The notes under the pieces were generated by a model that saw only the letters and a program-made list of their open reading frames with translations, was not told the origin of the DNA and searched no databases. The position numbers and the translations under genes are program-made. A stretch of DNA of 34,624 bases, taken from Planctomycetota bacterium. Its GTDB lineage: Bacteria > Planctomycetota > B15-G4 > JADJEK01. This document shows, piece by piece, positions 7,502 through 17,024 of the stretch; within the stretch, counting starts at the first letter, position 1, and the number at the start of each line of letters is the position of its first letter. The DNA lies in the NCBI GenBank assembly GCA_016213895.1, contig JACQZJ010000083.1, positions 23,282-57,905 of the forward strand. The letters are read 5' to 3'.

Positions 7502-8860
7502 ATGCTTGAGCCACACCCCCATGCCTTCCTCGAGCGCGCCGCCGTGGTCCTGGACTCGATCACGGACGGCGTGTTCGCCATCGACCCGGACTTCCGCATC
7601 ACCGCGTTCAACCGCGCCGCGGAAGAGATCACGGCCGTGCCGCGCGCGGAGGCGCTCGGCCGTCCCTGCTGCGACGTTTTCCACGCCAGCATCTGCGAGA
7701 CCGCCTGCGCCCTGCGCGAGACCCTGGCCTCGGGCCGGCCGATCCAGTGCCGGCCGATCCACATCGTCCGGCCCGACGGCCGGCGCGTCCCGCTCAGCAT
7801 CTCCACCGCGCTCCTCAAGGACGGCAGCGGCCGGGTCATCGGCGGGGTGGAGTCGTTCCGCGACCTGTCGGTGATCGAGGACCTGAGGCGGGAGCTGACG
7901 CGCCGCCACTCCTTCCACGACATCGTCGCGCGCAGCCAGCCCATGCAGCGGCTCTTCGACATCCTCCCGGACGTGGCGCGGAGCAGCGCGACCGTGCTGA
8001 TCGAGGGGCCGAGCGGGTCGGGCAAGGAGCTGGTGGCGCACGCCATCCACGACCTGAGCCCGCGCGCGGGCGGGCCGCTGGTCGTGGTCAACTGCGGCGC
8101 GCTGCCGGACTCGCTGCTCGAGCCGGAGCTGTTCGGCCACGTGCGCGGCGCATTCACCGACGCCACCATGGACCGCAAGGGCCGCTTCGCGCTCGCGGGC
8201 GGCGGCACGATCCTCCTCGACGAGATCGGCGACGTCTCGCCCGCCCTGCAGGTGCGCCTGCTCCGGGTGCTGCAGGAGAAGACGTACGAGCCGGTGGGGT
8301 CGAGCCAGCCGCAGAAGGCGGACGTGCGCGTGATCGCGGCCACCAACAAGAACCTGCGCGACGAGGTCGCGGCCGGGCGCTTCCGCGAGGACCTCTTCTA
8401 CCGCATCAACGTGGTGCGCCTGGAGGTTCCCCCGCTCAGCCGGCGGCGCAGCGACATCCCGCTCCTTGCCGAGCACTTCATCGAGCGCCTGAACCGGCTG
8501 CACGACCGCGGCATCACCGGCCTCTCCGACGAGGCGCTCGCCGCCCTGGTGCGGCACGACTGGCCAGGCAACGTGCGCGAGCTGGAGAACGCCATCGAGC
8601 ACGCCTTCGTCCTCTGCCGCGGGCCGGTGATCTTCCCCGAGCACCTGCCGCGCGAGATCGCCGGCGCTCCCCTCGTTGCCGAGATCGCCGAGGCGCCGAT
8701 CGGCCGGACCTTGGCCGAGTTCGAGGCGCAGATCATCCTCGCCGCCCTGCGCCGCAACAACGGGCGGCGCACGAAGACCGCGCGCGAGCTGGGCATCAAC
8801 AAGTCCACGCTCTGGCGCAAGATGAGGAAGCTCGGGATACTGGCCGAGCCCGCGCCCTGA
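7502..8860 (+). CDS. Sigma54-dependent regulator, PAS-AAA-Fis, with Cys-rich PAS domain
   Basis: The 452-residue protein has a PAS domain (about 10-120; [30 protein letters not shown] at its end). It carries a cysteine set C57-x7-C65-x3-C69, with C56 adjacent, in a loop recurrent among regulators beside NifX/MinD genes and suited to redox, metal or Fe-S sensing. The AAA+ domain follows: Walker A GPSGSGKE near 169, Walker B ILLDEIG, and the sigma54 contact loop as GAFTDA near 216 instead of the usual GAFTGA. The C-terminus (about 405-450) is a Fis-type helix-turn-helix ([18 protein letters not shown]). GGAAG at 7491-7495 supports the ATG at 7502; the longer frame from 7268 runs through the divergent regulatory region. 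By position it should activate the NifX/MinD operon, as DVU2106 does in the Desulfovibrio ORP locus. Confidence 0.9.
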   Translation: MLEPHPHAFLERAAVVLDSITDGVFAIDPDFRITAFNRAAEEITAVPRAEALGRPCCDVFHASICETACALRETLASGRPIQCRPIHIVRPDGRRVPLSISTALLKDGSGRVIGGVESFRDLSVIEDLRRELTRRHSFHDIVARSQPMQRLFDILPDVARSSATVLIEGPSGSGKELVAHAIHDLSPRAGGPLVVVNCGALPDSLLEPELFGHVRGAFTDATMDRKGRFALAGGGTILLDEIGDVSPALQVRLLRVLQEKTYEPVGSSQPQKADVRVIAATNKNLRDEVAAGRFREDLFYRINVVRLEVPPLSRRRSDIPLLAEHFIERLNRLHDRGITGLSDEALAALVRHDWPGNVRELENAIEHAFVLCRGPVIFPEHLPREIAGAPLVAEIAEAPIGRTLAEFEAQIILAALRRNNGRRTKTARELGINKSTLWRKMRKLGILAEPAP

Positions 8861-8916
8861 GCAGGATGCCGGCGCGCTTTTCTGGCGCTGGTCCGCCGGG
8901 GAGCTATTGGTTCAGC

Positions 8917-9845
<929 letters not shown>

Positions 9846-9849
<4 letters not shown>

Positions 9850-10691
9850 GAGAGGCGGCCATGAACGAAGGAACCGAGGAACCTCTGAACCTGACGCGCG
9901 TGGTGGAGAAGCTGAGCGGCTCCTCGCATGTGCTGGCGCGGCTCGGCAAGCGCGTGCCGTGCGCACATCCTCTGCCCTCGCGCGAGGCGCTGATCCGCGT
10001 GTTCGAGGGGCTGCGCGCCGTGCTCCTGCCAGGCTACTACGGCGACTCCGAGCTGACCGAGCAGAGCCTGCCGTTCCACCTCGGCGCCACACTCGACCGG
10101 CTCGAAACCTGCGCGCGGCGCGGCCGCGAGATCACGCGGCGCTTCATGGAGCGCTTGCCGGAGGTGCAGAACCTGCTGCTCGGGGACGTCCAGGCGGCGT
10201 ACGAGGGCGACCCGGCCTGCACCGCCCCGGACGAGGCGATCTTCTGCTATCCGGGCGTGCAGGCCATGGTCTGCCAGCGCATCGCGCACCTGCTCTACGA
10301 GATGCGCGTGCCGCTCCTGCCGCGCATCCTCACCGAGCACGCGCACGGCCTGACCGGCATCGACATCCACCCGGGCGCGCGCATCGGCGAGAGGTTCTTC
10401 ATCGACCACGGCACGGGCGTGGTGATCGGCGAGACGTGCATTATCGGCAAGAACGTGCGCCTCTATCAGGGAGTCACGCTGGGCGCGAAGAGCTTCCCGC
10501 TCGACGAACACGGCAACCCGATCAAGGGCATCGACCGCCACCCGATCATCGAGGACGACGTGGTCATCTACGCCGGCGCCACCATCCTCGGCCGCATCAC
10601 CATCGGCAAGGGCTCGGTCATCGGCGGCAACGTCTGGGTCACGGAGAGCGTGCCGCCTTGCAGCAAGGTCATGCAGGAGCGGCGGCGCTGA
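9846..10691 (+). CDS. cysE: Serine O-acetyltransferase (EpsC/CysE type)
   Basis: The 281-residue enzyme acetylates serine with acetyl-CoA, giving the substrate of the cysteine synthase encoded just upstream. An N-terminal helical domain (about 1-160) precedes the left-handed beta-helix with hexapeptide repeats: [34 protein letters not shown]. The catalytic His lies in FIDHGTG, and [10 protein letters not shown] and [18 protein letters not shown] follow. The length and the long N-terminal domain match the EpsC-like form common outside enterobacteria. The ATG at 9846 overlaps the cysK stop (ATGA). A second ATG at 9861 with GAGAGG before it is equally possible and would remove five residues. Confidence 0.93.
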
Positions 10692-10755
10692 CGCCGCGGC
10701 GCGGCGCCTGGCCCATCCGGCCTTCCTGCCAGCGCAGCGAACCAGGAGGTGCAAG

Positions 10756-11148
10756 TTGTTGAAGGCAGACTTGAAGAGCTTCGGGAGACCGGATGAAGTC
10801 CGAGAGTTCCCGAACGGGCGTGTCGAGCTGGTCAAGATCGGCGGCTCGATGGTCGGGCGCGCCGTGTTCGAGCCGGGCTGGAGATGGGCGACGTCCGTCC
10901 AGCCCCTGGCCAAAACGAAGAGCTGCCAGGCGCCCCACTTCCAGTATCACGTGTCCGGCGTGCTCAAGGTCCGCATGGATGACGGAACCGAGTTCGAGTG
11001 CAAGCCAGGCGACGTCACGCTCCTCCCCTCCGGACATGACGCCTGGGTCGTGGGCGACGAGCCCGTGGTAGTCGTGGACTTCCAGGGAATGATCGAATAC
11101 GCCAAGTCCCCCGCGCCAGCGGCGCCTCGTCGCGGCCGCGCGCCCTGA
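10756..11148 (+). CDS. Small cupin-domain protein
   Basis: This 130-residue protein has a single cupin barrel: HFQYHVSGVLKVRMDDGTEFECKPGD as motif 1 and LLPSGHDAWVVGDEPVVVVDF as motif 2. The second metal-binding motif is reduced to one His. It starts at TTG 10756, supported by AGGAGG at 10744-10749 with six bases of spacing, and no ATG is better placed. Cupins of this small, unfused kind are often metal-dependent dioxygenases or sugar- or ligand-binding regulators, and the specific ligand cannot be read from sequence. It lies 64 bases after the serine acetyltransferase gene, so it may belong to the same transcript. Confidence 0.82.
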   Translation: MLKADLKSFGRPDEVREFPNGRVELVKIGGSMVGRAVFEPGWRWATSVQPLAKTKSCQAPHFQYHVSGVLKVRMDDGTEFECKPGDVTLLPSGHDAWVVGDEPVVVVDFQGMIEYAKSPAPAAPRRGRAP

Positions 11149-11172
11149 TGGCCACGCGATAGGCACCGTCCG

Positions 11173-13185
11173 TCAGGGCGCGTCCAGCTCCACGGTGGCC
11201 GTGCTGGCCGTCAGCGGAACAACGCACTCGGTTCCCCTGACGACTCCGTTCGCCGTCATCTGCAGGGGTACCCAGCAGAACTCCACGCCGGAAACGGGCG
11301 CGCGGAAGCTCACGTGCGCCGCTCGATCCGCCGGAACGGCGACCATGCCCAGGCTGCGGTTCATGGAGTTCCAGCGCCAATCCACGTCTACCCAGCGCTC
11401 CTCCGTGCTGCCAGGAAATGGCATGAACGTCACGTCGTACTCCTGGTTCGGCACGCGTACGTATCTACCGTCCGCGCCGAGGCGGAACGCGTGGCTTTGG
11501 TCCGGCATGGCCAGGAGAAGAGCCCGCGCCCTCGCATCCGGCCAGGGCAGCAGACACTCCTCGCCAGACGGCCAGCGCACCGCACGCACCAGGACTGCCT
11601 GGCTCTCGGCTGACGGGTCGATCACCAGGAACACGCCCAGGGACCCGTCCTCGGCTTCCTCTCCCCCGCTCATCCTGTAGCCGAGAATCGAGCCGTCATC
11701 GGCCCACGCCAAGGACCATGCGAGCGCCTCGCCGTCGATCCCGTGTCCGGGCGCGAGCACGAAGGCCGGGCCAAGAGCCTCGAGCACCAGCGGACCCAGG
11801 TCCACGGTTCCTCCATCCGGAGGAACCTGGAACTCGCGCGCCAGCGGCAGAAATCCCTCCGCACCCATGAGGAGGCTCCCCAGCGGTGGAGGAGGATACG
11901 AGGCCGTATCCATCCTCGGAATCGTGCGCGGCAGGATCAGCGAGATCGCGCCGCTCGCATCCACCGACACGTCCACCCGTCCCGTCCAGACCGACGGGTC
12001 ATCCCGGTTGGCCTGGGCGCCGCTCCCCGAGAACCACCACTTGACGTGCAGTTGCTCGGGCTGGCGCGCGCCGCCTGGAACGACCAGCGACCCGATCACG
12101 CGAATCCCGCGCCGTAGGACCAGCTCCACGCGCGAGCCGTCGTGGGTGAACAGGACCCGCGCGTGGGCTCCGGTCTGCTCGCAAAGGCAAGAAAGGAGAC
12201 ATCTGCACCCGAGCGGCACGCTCTCGAACCGCACGTTCCGCGCGCCGTCCTCCAGGACCCTCTCCTCGGCAACCTCGGGCGCATAGACCTGGAGCCTTCC
12301 CCAGTCGAGCTCCTCGTCCACGAGCAGGCGCTCGTCTTGGGCAAGGAGCGAGCAGAGGTGGAGGCGCAGCGGGCCCTTCAACGACTCCTCCGGGCCGGAG
12401 ATCCCCACCTCCAGGCCAGAGACCCTTGCGCGACCGACGGCATCGCCCAGAGGCAGCCAGTACTCGGTGTGCCGGCCGGGCGCCAGCGCGCGTTGGACCA
12501 TGATCGTGCTCCGATCCCGGAGCTTCAACACCGCGCCGAACATGCGCGGCCAGTCCTCGTTGATACGCTGCGCTTCGCAGGCCAGGATCCAGCAATGCTC
12601 GTCGGCGAAGCCAAAGGCGCAGACGTCGTGAAAGCGCTCCTCGCAACTCGGGAGCCAGGGGACCAGATTGGCGCTCGCGGTCAGCTCGCGCAGCCCGGGG
12701 CAGTGGAGAGTCAGCACGTCGTCGCCTTCGAGATGGACCGGGTCCGCTCCTCGGCTGACCCTCTTCGGCACGTGCCCGGGAGCGTGGATCAAGGGCTCCG
12801 GGTCCTCGGTCGGGAGGTCAGCCACGCCCTGCGTAACCGGATGCCACGCTGCTGCGCCGGATCGGTCCTGCACCTCGACTCGCGTGATCTCGAGGCCCGT
12901 GAGCGAAACGATCCGCGCCTTCCAGCCTCCTTCGACGTGAGGCAGTCCAGGCGCCGGCGCTGTCTCGACCTCGCGTCGCTCCGACTCTCCTGGTTCGAGG
13001 GCAACGCCCGGGTCCGGCTCGGACCCGCGCTCGCCGCGAGCAACCTCGGCTTCCTCTGAGGGAACATCGGATTGCGGTTCATCGCGCAGAAGAGGGATGT
13101 TGAGAAGCGCGATCCCGATCGCCAGCGCCGCCAGCCCGACCGCAAAGGCAAGGCGCCAGCGACGCTTCTGAAGCGTGGTGCTCAT
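11173..13185 (-). CDS. Large single-TM protein of unknown function
   Basis: This 670-residue protein is not recognised. Residues about 11-27 (WRLAFAVGLAALAIGIA) form one membrane span or uncleaved signal anchor after a short Lys/Arg-rich start. A Glu/Ser/Pro-rich linker follows to about residue 80, then some 590 residues of beta-rich sequence with scattered Cys and Trp, presumably extracytoplasmic. The middle part (KARIVSLTGLEITRVEVQD, RRGIRVIGSLVVPGG, GTVDLGPLVLE) has the rhythm of carboxypeptidase-regulatory or Ig-like beta repeats common in planctomycete surface proteins, but this is only an impression. The start at ATG 13185 is fixed by AAGGAG, which overlaps the TAA of the aldehyde dehydrogenase gene. 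Only eight bases separate the genes, so they are co-transcribed and probably translationally coupled. Downstream it converges on the cupin gene. Confidence 0.72.
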   Translation of the reverse strand: MSTTLQKRRWRLAFAVGLAALAIGIALLNIPLLRDEPQSDVPSEEAEVARGERGSEPDPGVALEPGESERREVETAPAPGLPHVEGGWKARIVSLTGLEITRVEVQDRSGAAAWHPVTQGVADLPTEDPEPLIHAPGHVPKRVSRGADPVHLEGDDVLTLHCPGLRELTASANLVPWLPSCEERFHDVCAFGFADEHCWILACEAQRINEDWPRMFGAVLKLRDRSTIMVQRALAPGRHTEYWLPLGDAVGRARVSGLEVGISGPEESLKGPLRLHLCSLLAQDERLLVDEELDWGRLQVYAPEVAEERVLEDGARNVRFESVPLGCRCLLSCLCEQTGAHARVLFTHDGSRVELVLRRGIRVIGSLVVPGGARQPEQLHVKWWFSGSGAQANRDDPSVWTGRVDVSVDASGAISLILPRTIPRMDTASYPPPPLGSLLMGAEGFLPLAREFQVPPDGGTVDLGPLVLEALGPAFVLAPGHGIDGEALAWSLAWADDGSILGYRMSGGEEAEDGSLGVFLVIDPSAESQAVLVRAVRWPSGEECLLPWPDARARALLLAMPDQSHAFRLGADGRYVRVPNQEYDVTFMPFPGSTEERWVDVDWRWNSMNRSLGMVAVPADRAAHVSFRAPVSGVEFCWVPLQMTANGVVRGTECVVPLTASTATVELDAP

Positions 13186-13193
13186 GAAACTCC

Positions 13194-14627
13194 TTATCCC
13201 CTCGGGTCGCGGATGATCAGCAGGCGGATCTCGGTCATGTGCTCGATGGCGAAGCGGACGCCCTCGCGGCCGAGGCCGCTGTCCTTGACCCCGCCGTACG
13301 GCATGTGGTCCACGCGGAAGGAGGGAACGTCGCCGATCACCACGCCGCCCACCTCCAGCCGGTCCCAGGCGCGCTGCACCTTGTAGATGTCGCGCGTGAA
13401 GACGCCGGCCTGCAGCCCGTAGGCGCTGCGGTTCACCTCGTCGAGCGCCGCGTCGAAGTCGTCGAAGCGCTTGAGCAGCGCGACCGGGCCGAACACCTCC
13501 TTGCAGTAGAGCGGCAGGCGCTCGGGCACGTCCTCGAGCAGCGCGGCCGGCACCATCACGCCGCGCCGCGGCCCGCCCGCGAGCAGCTTCGCGCCCGCGC
13601 GCCGCGCCTCCTCGATCCACGCCTCGACGCGCACCGCCTCCTTCTCGGAGATGATCGGGCCGATGAAGGTGGCCTCGTCCTTCGGGTCGCCCATGCGGAG
13701 CGCTCGCACGGCGCTCGAAAGCCGTTCGCGCAGCTCGTCGTAGAGCGAGGCATGCGCCAGGATGCGCTGCACGCTGATGCAGCTCTGCCCGGACTGGTAG
13801 TAGGCGCCGAAGACGATGCGCGACACCGCGTCCTCGAGGTCGGTCCCCTCGTCCACGACCACGGCCGCGTTCCCCCCGAGCTCCAGGATCACCGCCTTCT
13901 TGCCGGCGCGCGCCTTCAGGTCCCAGCCGACCTCGGGCGAGCCGGTGAAGCTCAGGAGCTTCAAGCGCTCGTCCGTGGTGAACTGGGCGGCGCCCTCGCG
14001 CGGGCAGGGCAGCACGGAGAAGGCGCCCTCGGGCAGGTCGGTCTCGGCCAGGATCTCGGCGATGATGAGCGCCCCGACCGGCGTGAAGCTCGCGGGCTTC
14101 AGCACGAACGGGCAGCCCGCGGCGATGGCCGCGGCCATCTTGTGCGCCGCCAGGTTGAGCGGGAAGTTGAAGGGCGAGATGAAGGAGCACGGCCCGATCG
14201 GCACGCGTTTCCACATGCCGCGATAGCCGCGGGCGCGCGGGCTGATGTCCAGGGGCAGGACCTCGCCGTAGGAGCGCACCGCCTCCTCGGCGGCGACGCG
14301 GAAGGTGTCGATGAGCCGCGTCACCTCGCCGCGCGCGTCCCGGATCGGCTTCCCCGCCTCGATGCACAGAGCCTCCGCCAGCTCGTCGAATCGCTCGCGG
14401 AAGCGCTTGACGCAGTGCTCGAGCACCTGCTGGCGCCGGAAGGCAGGCAGATCGCGCATCGCCTCGCTCGCCGCGGCCGCGCGGCCGATGGCGCGGTCGA
14501 TGGCAGCGGCGTCCGCGAGCGCCACGCGCGTGGCCGTCTCGAGCGTGTACTTGTCCTGCACCACGAGGTCCGCGTTCGGCGCCTCGGGCCGGTTCGCCAG
14601 GTAGTAGGGGTACGCTTCCTTGAGCAT
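13194..14627 (-). CDS. NAD(P)-dependent aldehyde dehydrogenase
   Basis: The 477-residue enzyme oxidises an aldehyde to the acid. SPFNFPLNLAAHKMAAAI with N154, the cofactor-binding LKPAS with K177, LSFTGSPEVG, the general base E249 in ILELGGN and the nucleophile C283 in SGQSCISVQR are all conserved, and the end GGVKDSGLGREG is complete. The FNFPLN form of the oxyanion segment is shared with lactaldehyde and non-phosphorylating glyceraldehyde-3-phosphate dehydrogenases, so a small hydroxy- or phospho-aldehyde is a reasonable but unproven substrate. The ATG at 14627 is chosen because a GGAGG/GGAG ribosome site lies immediately upstream. It shares a 264-base divergent intergenic region with the pyruvate dehydrogenase operon and is followed after eight bases by the 670-residue membrane protein. 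Confidence 0.9.
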   Translation of the reverse strand: MLKEAYPYYLANRPEAPNADLVVQDKYTLETATRVALADAAAIDRAIGRAAAASEAMRDLPAFRRQQVLEHCVKRFRERFDELAEALCIEAGKPIRDARGEVTRLIDTFRVAAEEAVRSYGEVLPLDISPRARGYRGMWKRVPIGPCSFISPFNFPLNLAAHKMAAAIAAGCPFVLKPASFTPVGALIIAEILAETDLPEGAFSVLPCPREGAAQFTTDERLKLLSFTGSPEVGWDLKARAGKKAVILELGGNAAVVVDEGTDLEDAVSRIVFGAYYQSGQSCISVQRILAHASLYDELRERLSSAVRALRMGDPKDEATFIGPIISEKEAVRVEAWIEEARRAGAKLLAGGPRRGVMVPAALLEDVPERLPLYCKEVFGPVALLKRFDDFDAALDEVNRSAYGLQAGVFTRDIYKVQRAWDRLEVGGVVIGDVPSFRVDHMPYGGVKDSGLGREGVRFAIEHMTEIRLLIIRDPRG

Positions 14628-14891
14628 GCTCCATCCTCCACGCGCAAGGCCGCGCAGCGGCCGCACCGCGCGTCACACCATAGCCAAGAGGCGGGCTTGC
14701 GCGCTTCACCGGGAGGGACTATTCATCTCCGGTCGCGGCGCGCCGGACGCGCATCGACCCGCCTTCCGCCCGGCGCCAGGGGAAGGAACCCCGCGTTCCC
14801 TGATGGCGAATCCCGGCAGAGAACGGGAGAATGCGCGATCGACCGGCCGCGCCCGCGGCGCGGCACGTTGACCCCTTTCTTGGAGCAGGCA

Positions 14892-16040
14892 ATGAGCGTG
14901 GACAGCGCGTGTCAGGCGGCGGGCGGGCCCTCCCCGCCGGGCCGCCTGGAGCTGGCGGATCAGACCTTCCACATCGGCCACCTTCAGATCCTCGACGAAA
15001 ACGGGGCCCTGGTCGCGGGGAGCGCGGGACGCGCGCCCGAACTCAGCCCGGATCAGCTCATCCGCCTGTACCGCGGCATGGTCCTGGCGCGCGCGGTCGA
15101 CGACCGCCTGCTCAAGCTGCAGCGCCAGGGCCGCATCGGCACCTTCGCGCCCGCCACCGGCCAGGAGGCCGTGTCCTGCGCTGGGGTCATCGCCATGCGG
15201 CCGAGCGACTGGTTCGTCGGCTCGTTCCGCGAGCTGGGGGGCCGGCTGCTGCGCGGCGAGCCGATCGAGCAGGCCTTCCTTTATTACAACGGCCACGAGG
15301 AGGGAAACACCTTCGCGGGCGGCGAGCGCACCCTGCCGGTCGCGGTCATCATCGCCTGCCAGATGCTGCACGCCGTGGGCCTCGCCTACGCCATGAAGCT
15401 CAAGCGCGAGGACGCGGCGGTCGTGTGCTTCTTCGGCGACGGCGCCACCTCGGAGGGAGACTTCCACGAGGCGATGAACTTCGCGGCCGTGTGGCAGGCG
15501 CCGGTCGTCTTCGTCTGCGCCAACAACCAGTGGGCGATCTCGCTGCCGCGCGAGAAGCAGACGCGCTCGCGCACCCTCGCCCAGAAGGCGATCGCCTACG
15601 AGATGCCCGGCCTGCAGGTGGACGGCAACGACGCGCTCGCCGTGTACCAGGCGACGCACGAGGCGCTGGAGCGCGCCCGCAGCGGCGGCGGCCCGACGTT
15701 CATCGAGGCCGTCACCTACCGCCTGCGCATGCACACCACCGCGGACGACCCGAAGCGCTACCGCACCGACGAGGAGGTCAAGGCCTGGGAGCGGCGCGAC
15801 CCGATCCCGCGCCTGCGCAAGCACCTCGCGGCGCGCGGCGTGTGGAACGACGAGATGCAGGTGAACCTGGACGAGGAGATCCGCAAGGAGATCGAGGACG
15901 CCGTGAAGAAGTTCGAGGAGGCGGCGGACTTCAAGCCGGACGCGCCCTTCGACCATGTCTTTGGCGTCAGGCACCCGCGCATCGAGGAGCAGCGCGCCGA
16001 CTTCCTCGCCAACCTGAGCAGGGAGCCGCGCCATGAGTAA
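14892..16040 (+). CDS. pdhA: Pyruvate dehydrogenase E1 component, alpha subunit
   Basis: This is the 382-residue alpha chain of the heterotetrameric, thiamine-diphosphate-dependent E1 that decarboxylates pyruvate (or a branched-chain 2-oxo acid) and transfers the acyl group to E2. The ThDP motif runs from GDG at 182-184 to NN at 211-212, within GDGATSEGDFHEAMNF and VCANNQWAIS. RLRMHTTADDPKRYR is the conserved loop near the phosphorylation site of relatives. The N-terminus (FHIGHLQILDENG) matches the Gram-positive and planctomycete-type PdhA. ATG 14892 follows GGAG with normal spacing. The beta-subunit gene overlaps its last eight bases. Gene order E1 alpha, E1 beta, E2, E3 makes a complete complex. 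Pyruvate as substrate is favoured but a branched-chain acid is not excluded. Confidence 0.94.
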   Translation: MSVDSACQAAGGPSPPGRLELADQTFHIGHLQILDENGALVAGSAGRAPELSPDQLIRLYRGMVLARAVDDRLLKLQRQGRIGTFAPATGQEAVSCAGVIAMRPSDWFVGSFRELGGRLLRGEPIEQAFLYYNGHEEGNTFAGGERTLPVAVIIACQMLHAVGLAYAMKLKREDAAVVCFFGDGATSEGDFHEAMNFAAVWQAPVVFVCANNQWAISLPREKQTRSRTLAQKAIAYEMPGLQVDGNDALAVYQATHEALERARSGGGPTFIEAVTYRLRMHTTADDPKRYRTDEEVKAWERRDPIPRLRKHLAARGVWNDEMQVNLDEEIRKEIEDAVKKFEEAADFKPDAPFDHVFGVRHPRIEEQRADFLANLSREPRHE

Positions 16041-17013
16041 GCTGAACATGGTGCAGGCCATCAACCTCGCCCTGCACGAGGAGATGGCGCGCGACGGCAG
16101 CGTGGTCTGCCTCGGCCAGGACATCGGCGTGGACGGCGGCGTGTTCCGCGTCACCGAGGGGCTGCTCGACAAGTTCGGCGCGGAGCGCGTCATCGACACA
16201 CCGCTCGCCGAGTCGGGCATCCTCGGCAGCGCCATCGGCATGGCCATCGCCGGCCTGCGGCCGGTCGCCGAGATGCAGTTCTCCGGCTTCTCCTACCTCA
16301 TGCTCGGGCAACTCGAGGGGAACGCCGCGCGCTACCGCGCCCGCAGCCAGGGCCGCTTCACCTGCCCGCTGGTGGTGCGCATGCCCTACGGCGGCGGCGT
16401 GCGCGCGCTCGAGCACCACTCCGAGAGCCACGAGGCCACCTTCGCGCACGTGCCGGGCGTCAAGGTCGTAATCCCCTCCGCGCCTGGAAACGCCCGCGCT
16501 CTCTTGGCCGCCGCCATCCGCGACCCCGATCCGGTGGTCTTCATGGAGCCGAAGCGCTCCTACCGCGCCTTCCGCGAGGAAGTGAGCGAGGAGCCCGAGC
16601 TCATGGAGATCGGCAAGGCGCAGGTGGTGCAGGAAGGCGGCGACCTGACCGTGATCTCCTGGGGAGCGATGATGCGCCCGGCGCTGCAGGCCGTCGCCGA
16701 AGTCCAAGAGCAGCGCGGCGCCAGCATCGAGCTGATCGACCTCTTGACCATCTCGCCCATGGACGGCGAGACCATCGCCGCCTCGGTAAAGAAGACCGGG
16801 CGCTGCGTCATCGTGCAGGAGGCGCCGTTCTCCCTCGGCCCGGCCTCGGAGATCATCGCCACGATCAACGACAAGGCGCTCCTCCACCTCGAGGCGCCGG
16901 TCAAGCGCGTCACCGGCTACGACATCACCGTGCCCTACTTCAGCCGCGAAGACATGTACCTGCCCAGCCCGGGCCGCGTGCGCCGGGCTATCGAGGAGAC
17001 GCTCGACTTCTAG
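16033..17013 (+). CDS. pdhB: Pyruvate dehydrogenase E1 component, beta subunit
   Basis: The 326-residue beta chain completes the E1 active site. Visible family elements are LNMVQAINLALHEEM, GQDIGVDGGVFRVTEGLLDKFG, ERVIDTPLAESGILGSAIGMA, the ThDP-contact segment PVAEMQFSGFSY, then VRMPYGGGVRALEHHSES and the transketolase C-terminal domain with ELIDLLTISPMD. The length is normal. Its ATG overlaps the end of the alpha-subunit gene by eight bases in another frame, which normally keeps the two subunits in equal amounts. It is followed after 11 bases by the E2 gene. Confidence 0.95.
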   Translation: MSKLNMVQAINLALHEEMARDGSVVCLGQDIGVDGGVFRVTEGLLDKFGAERVIDTPLAESGILGSAIGMAIAGLRPVAEMQFSGFSYLMLGQLEGNAARYRARSQGRFTCPLVVRMPYGGGVRALEHHSESHEATFAHVPGVKVVIPSAPGNARALLAAAIRDPDPVVFMEPKRSYRAFREEVSEEPELMEIGKAQVVQEGGDLTVISWGAMMRPALQAVAEVQEQRGASIELIDLLTISPMDGETIAASVKKTGRCVIVQEAPFSLGPASEIIATINDKALLHLEAPVKRVTGYDITVPYFSREDMYLPSPGRVRRAIEETLDF

Positions 17014-17024
17014 GAAGGAAGCCC

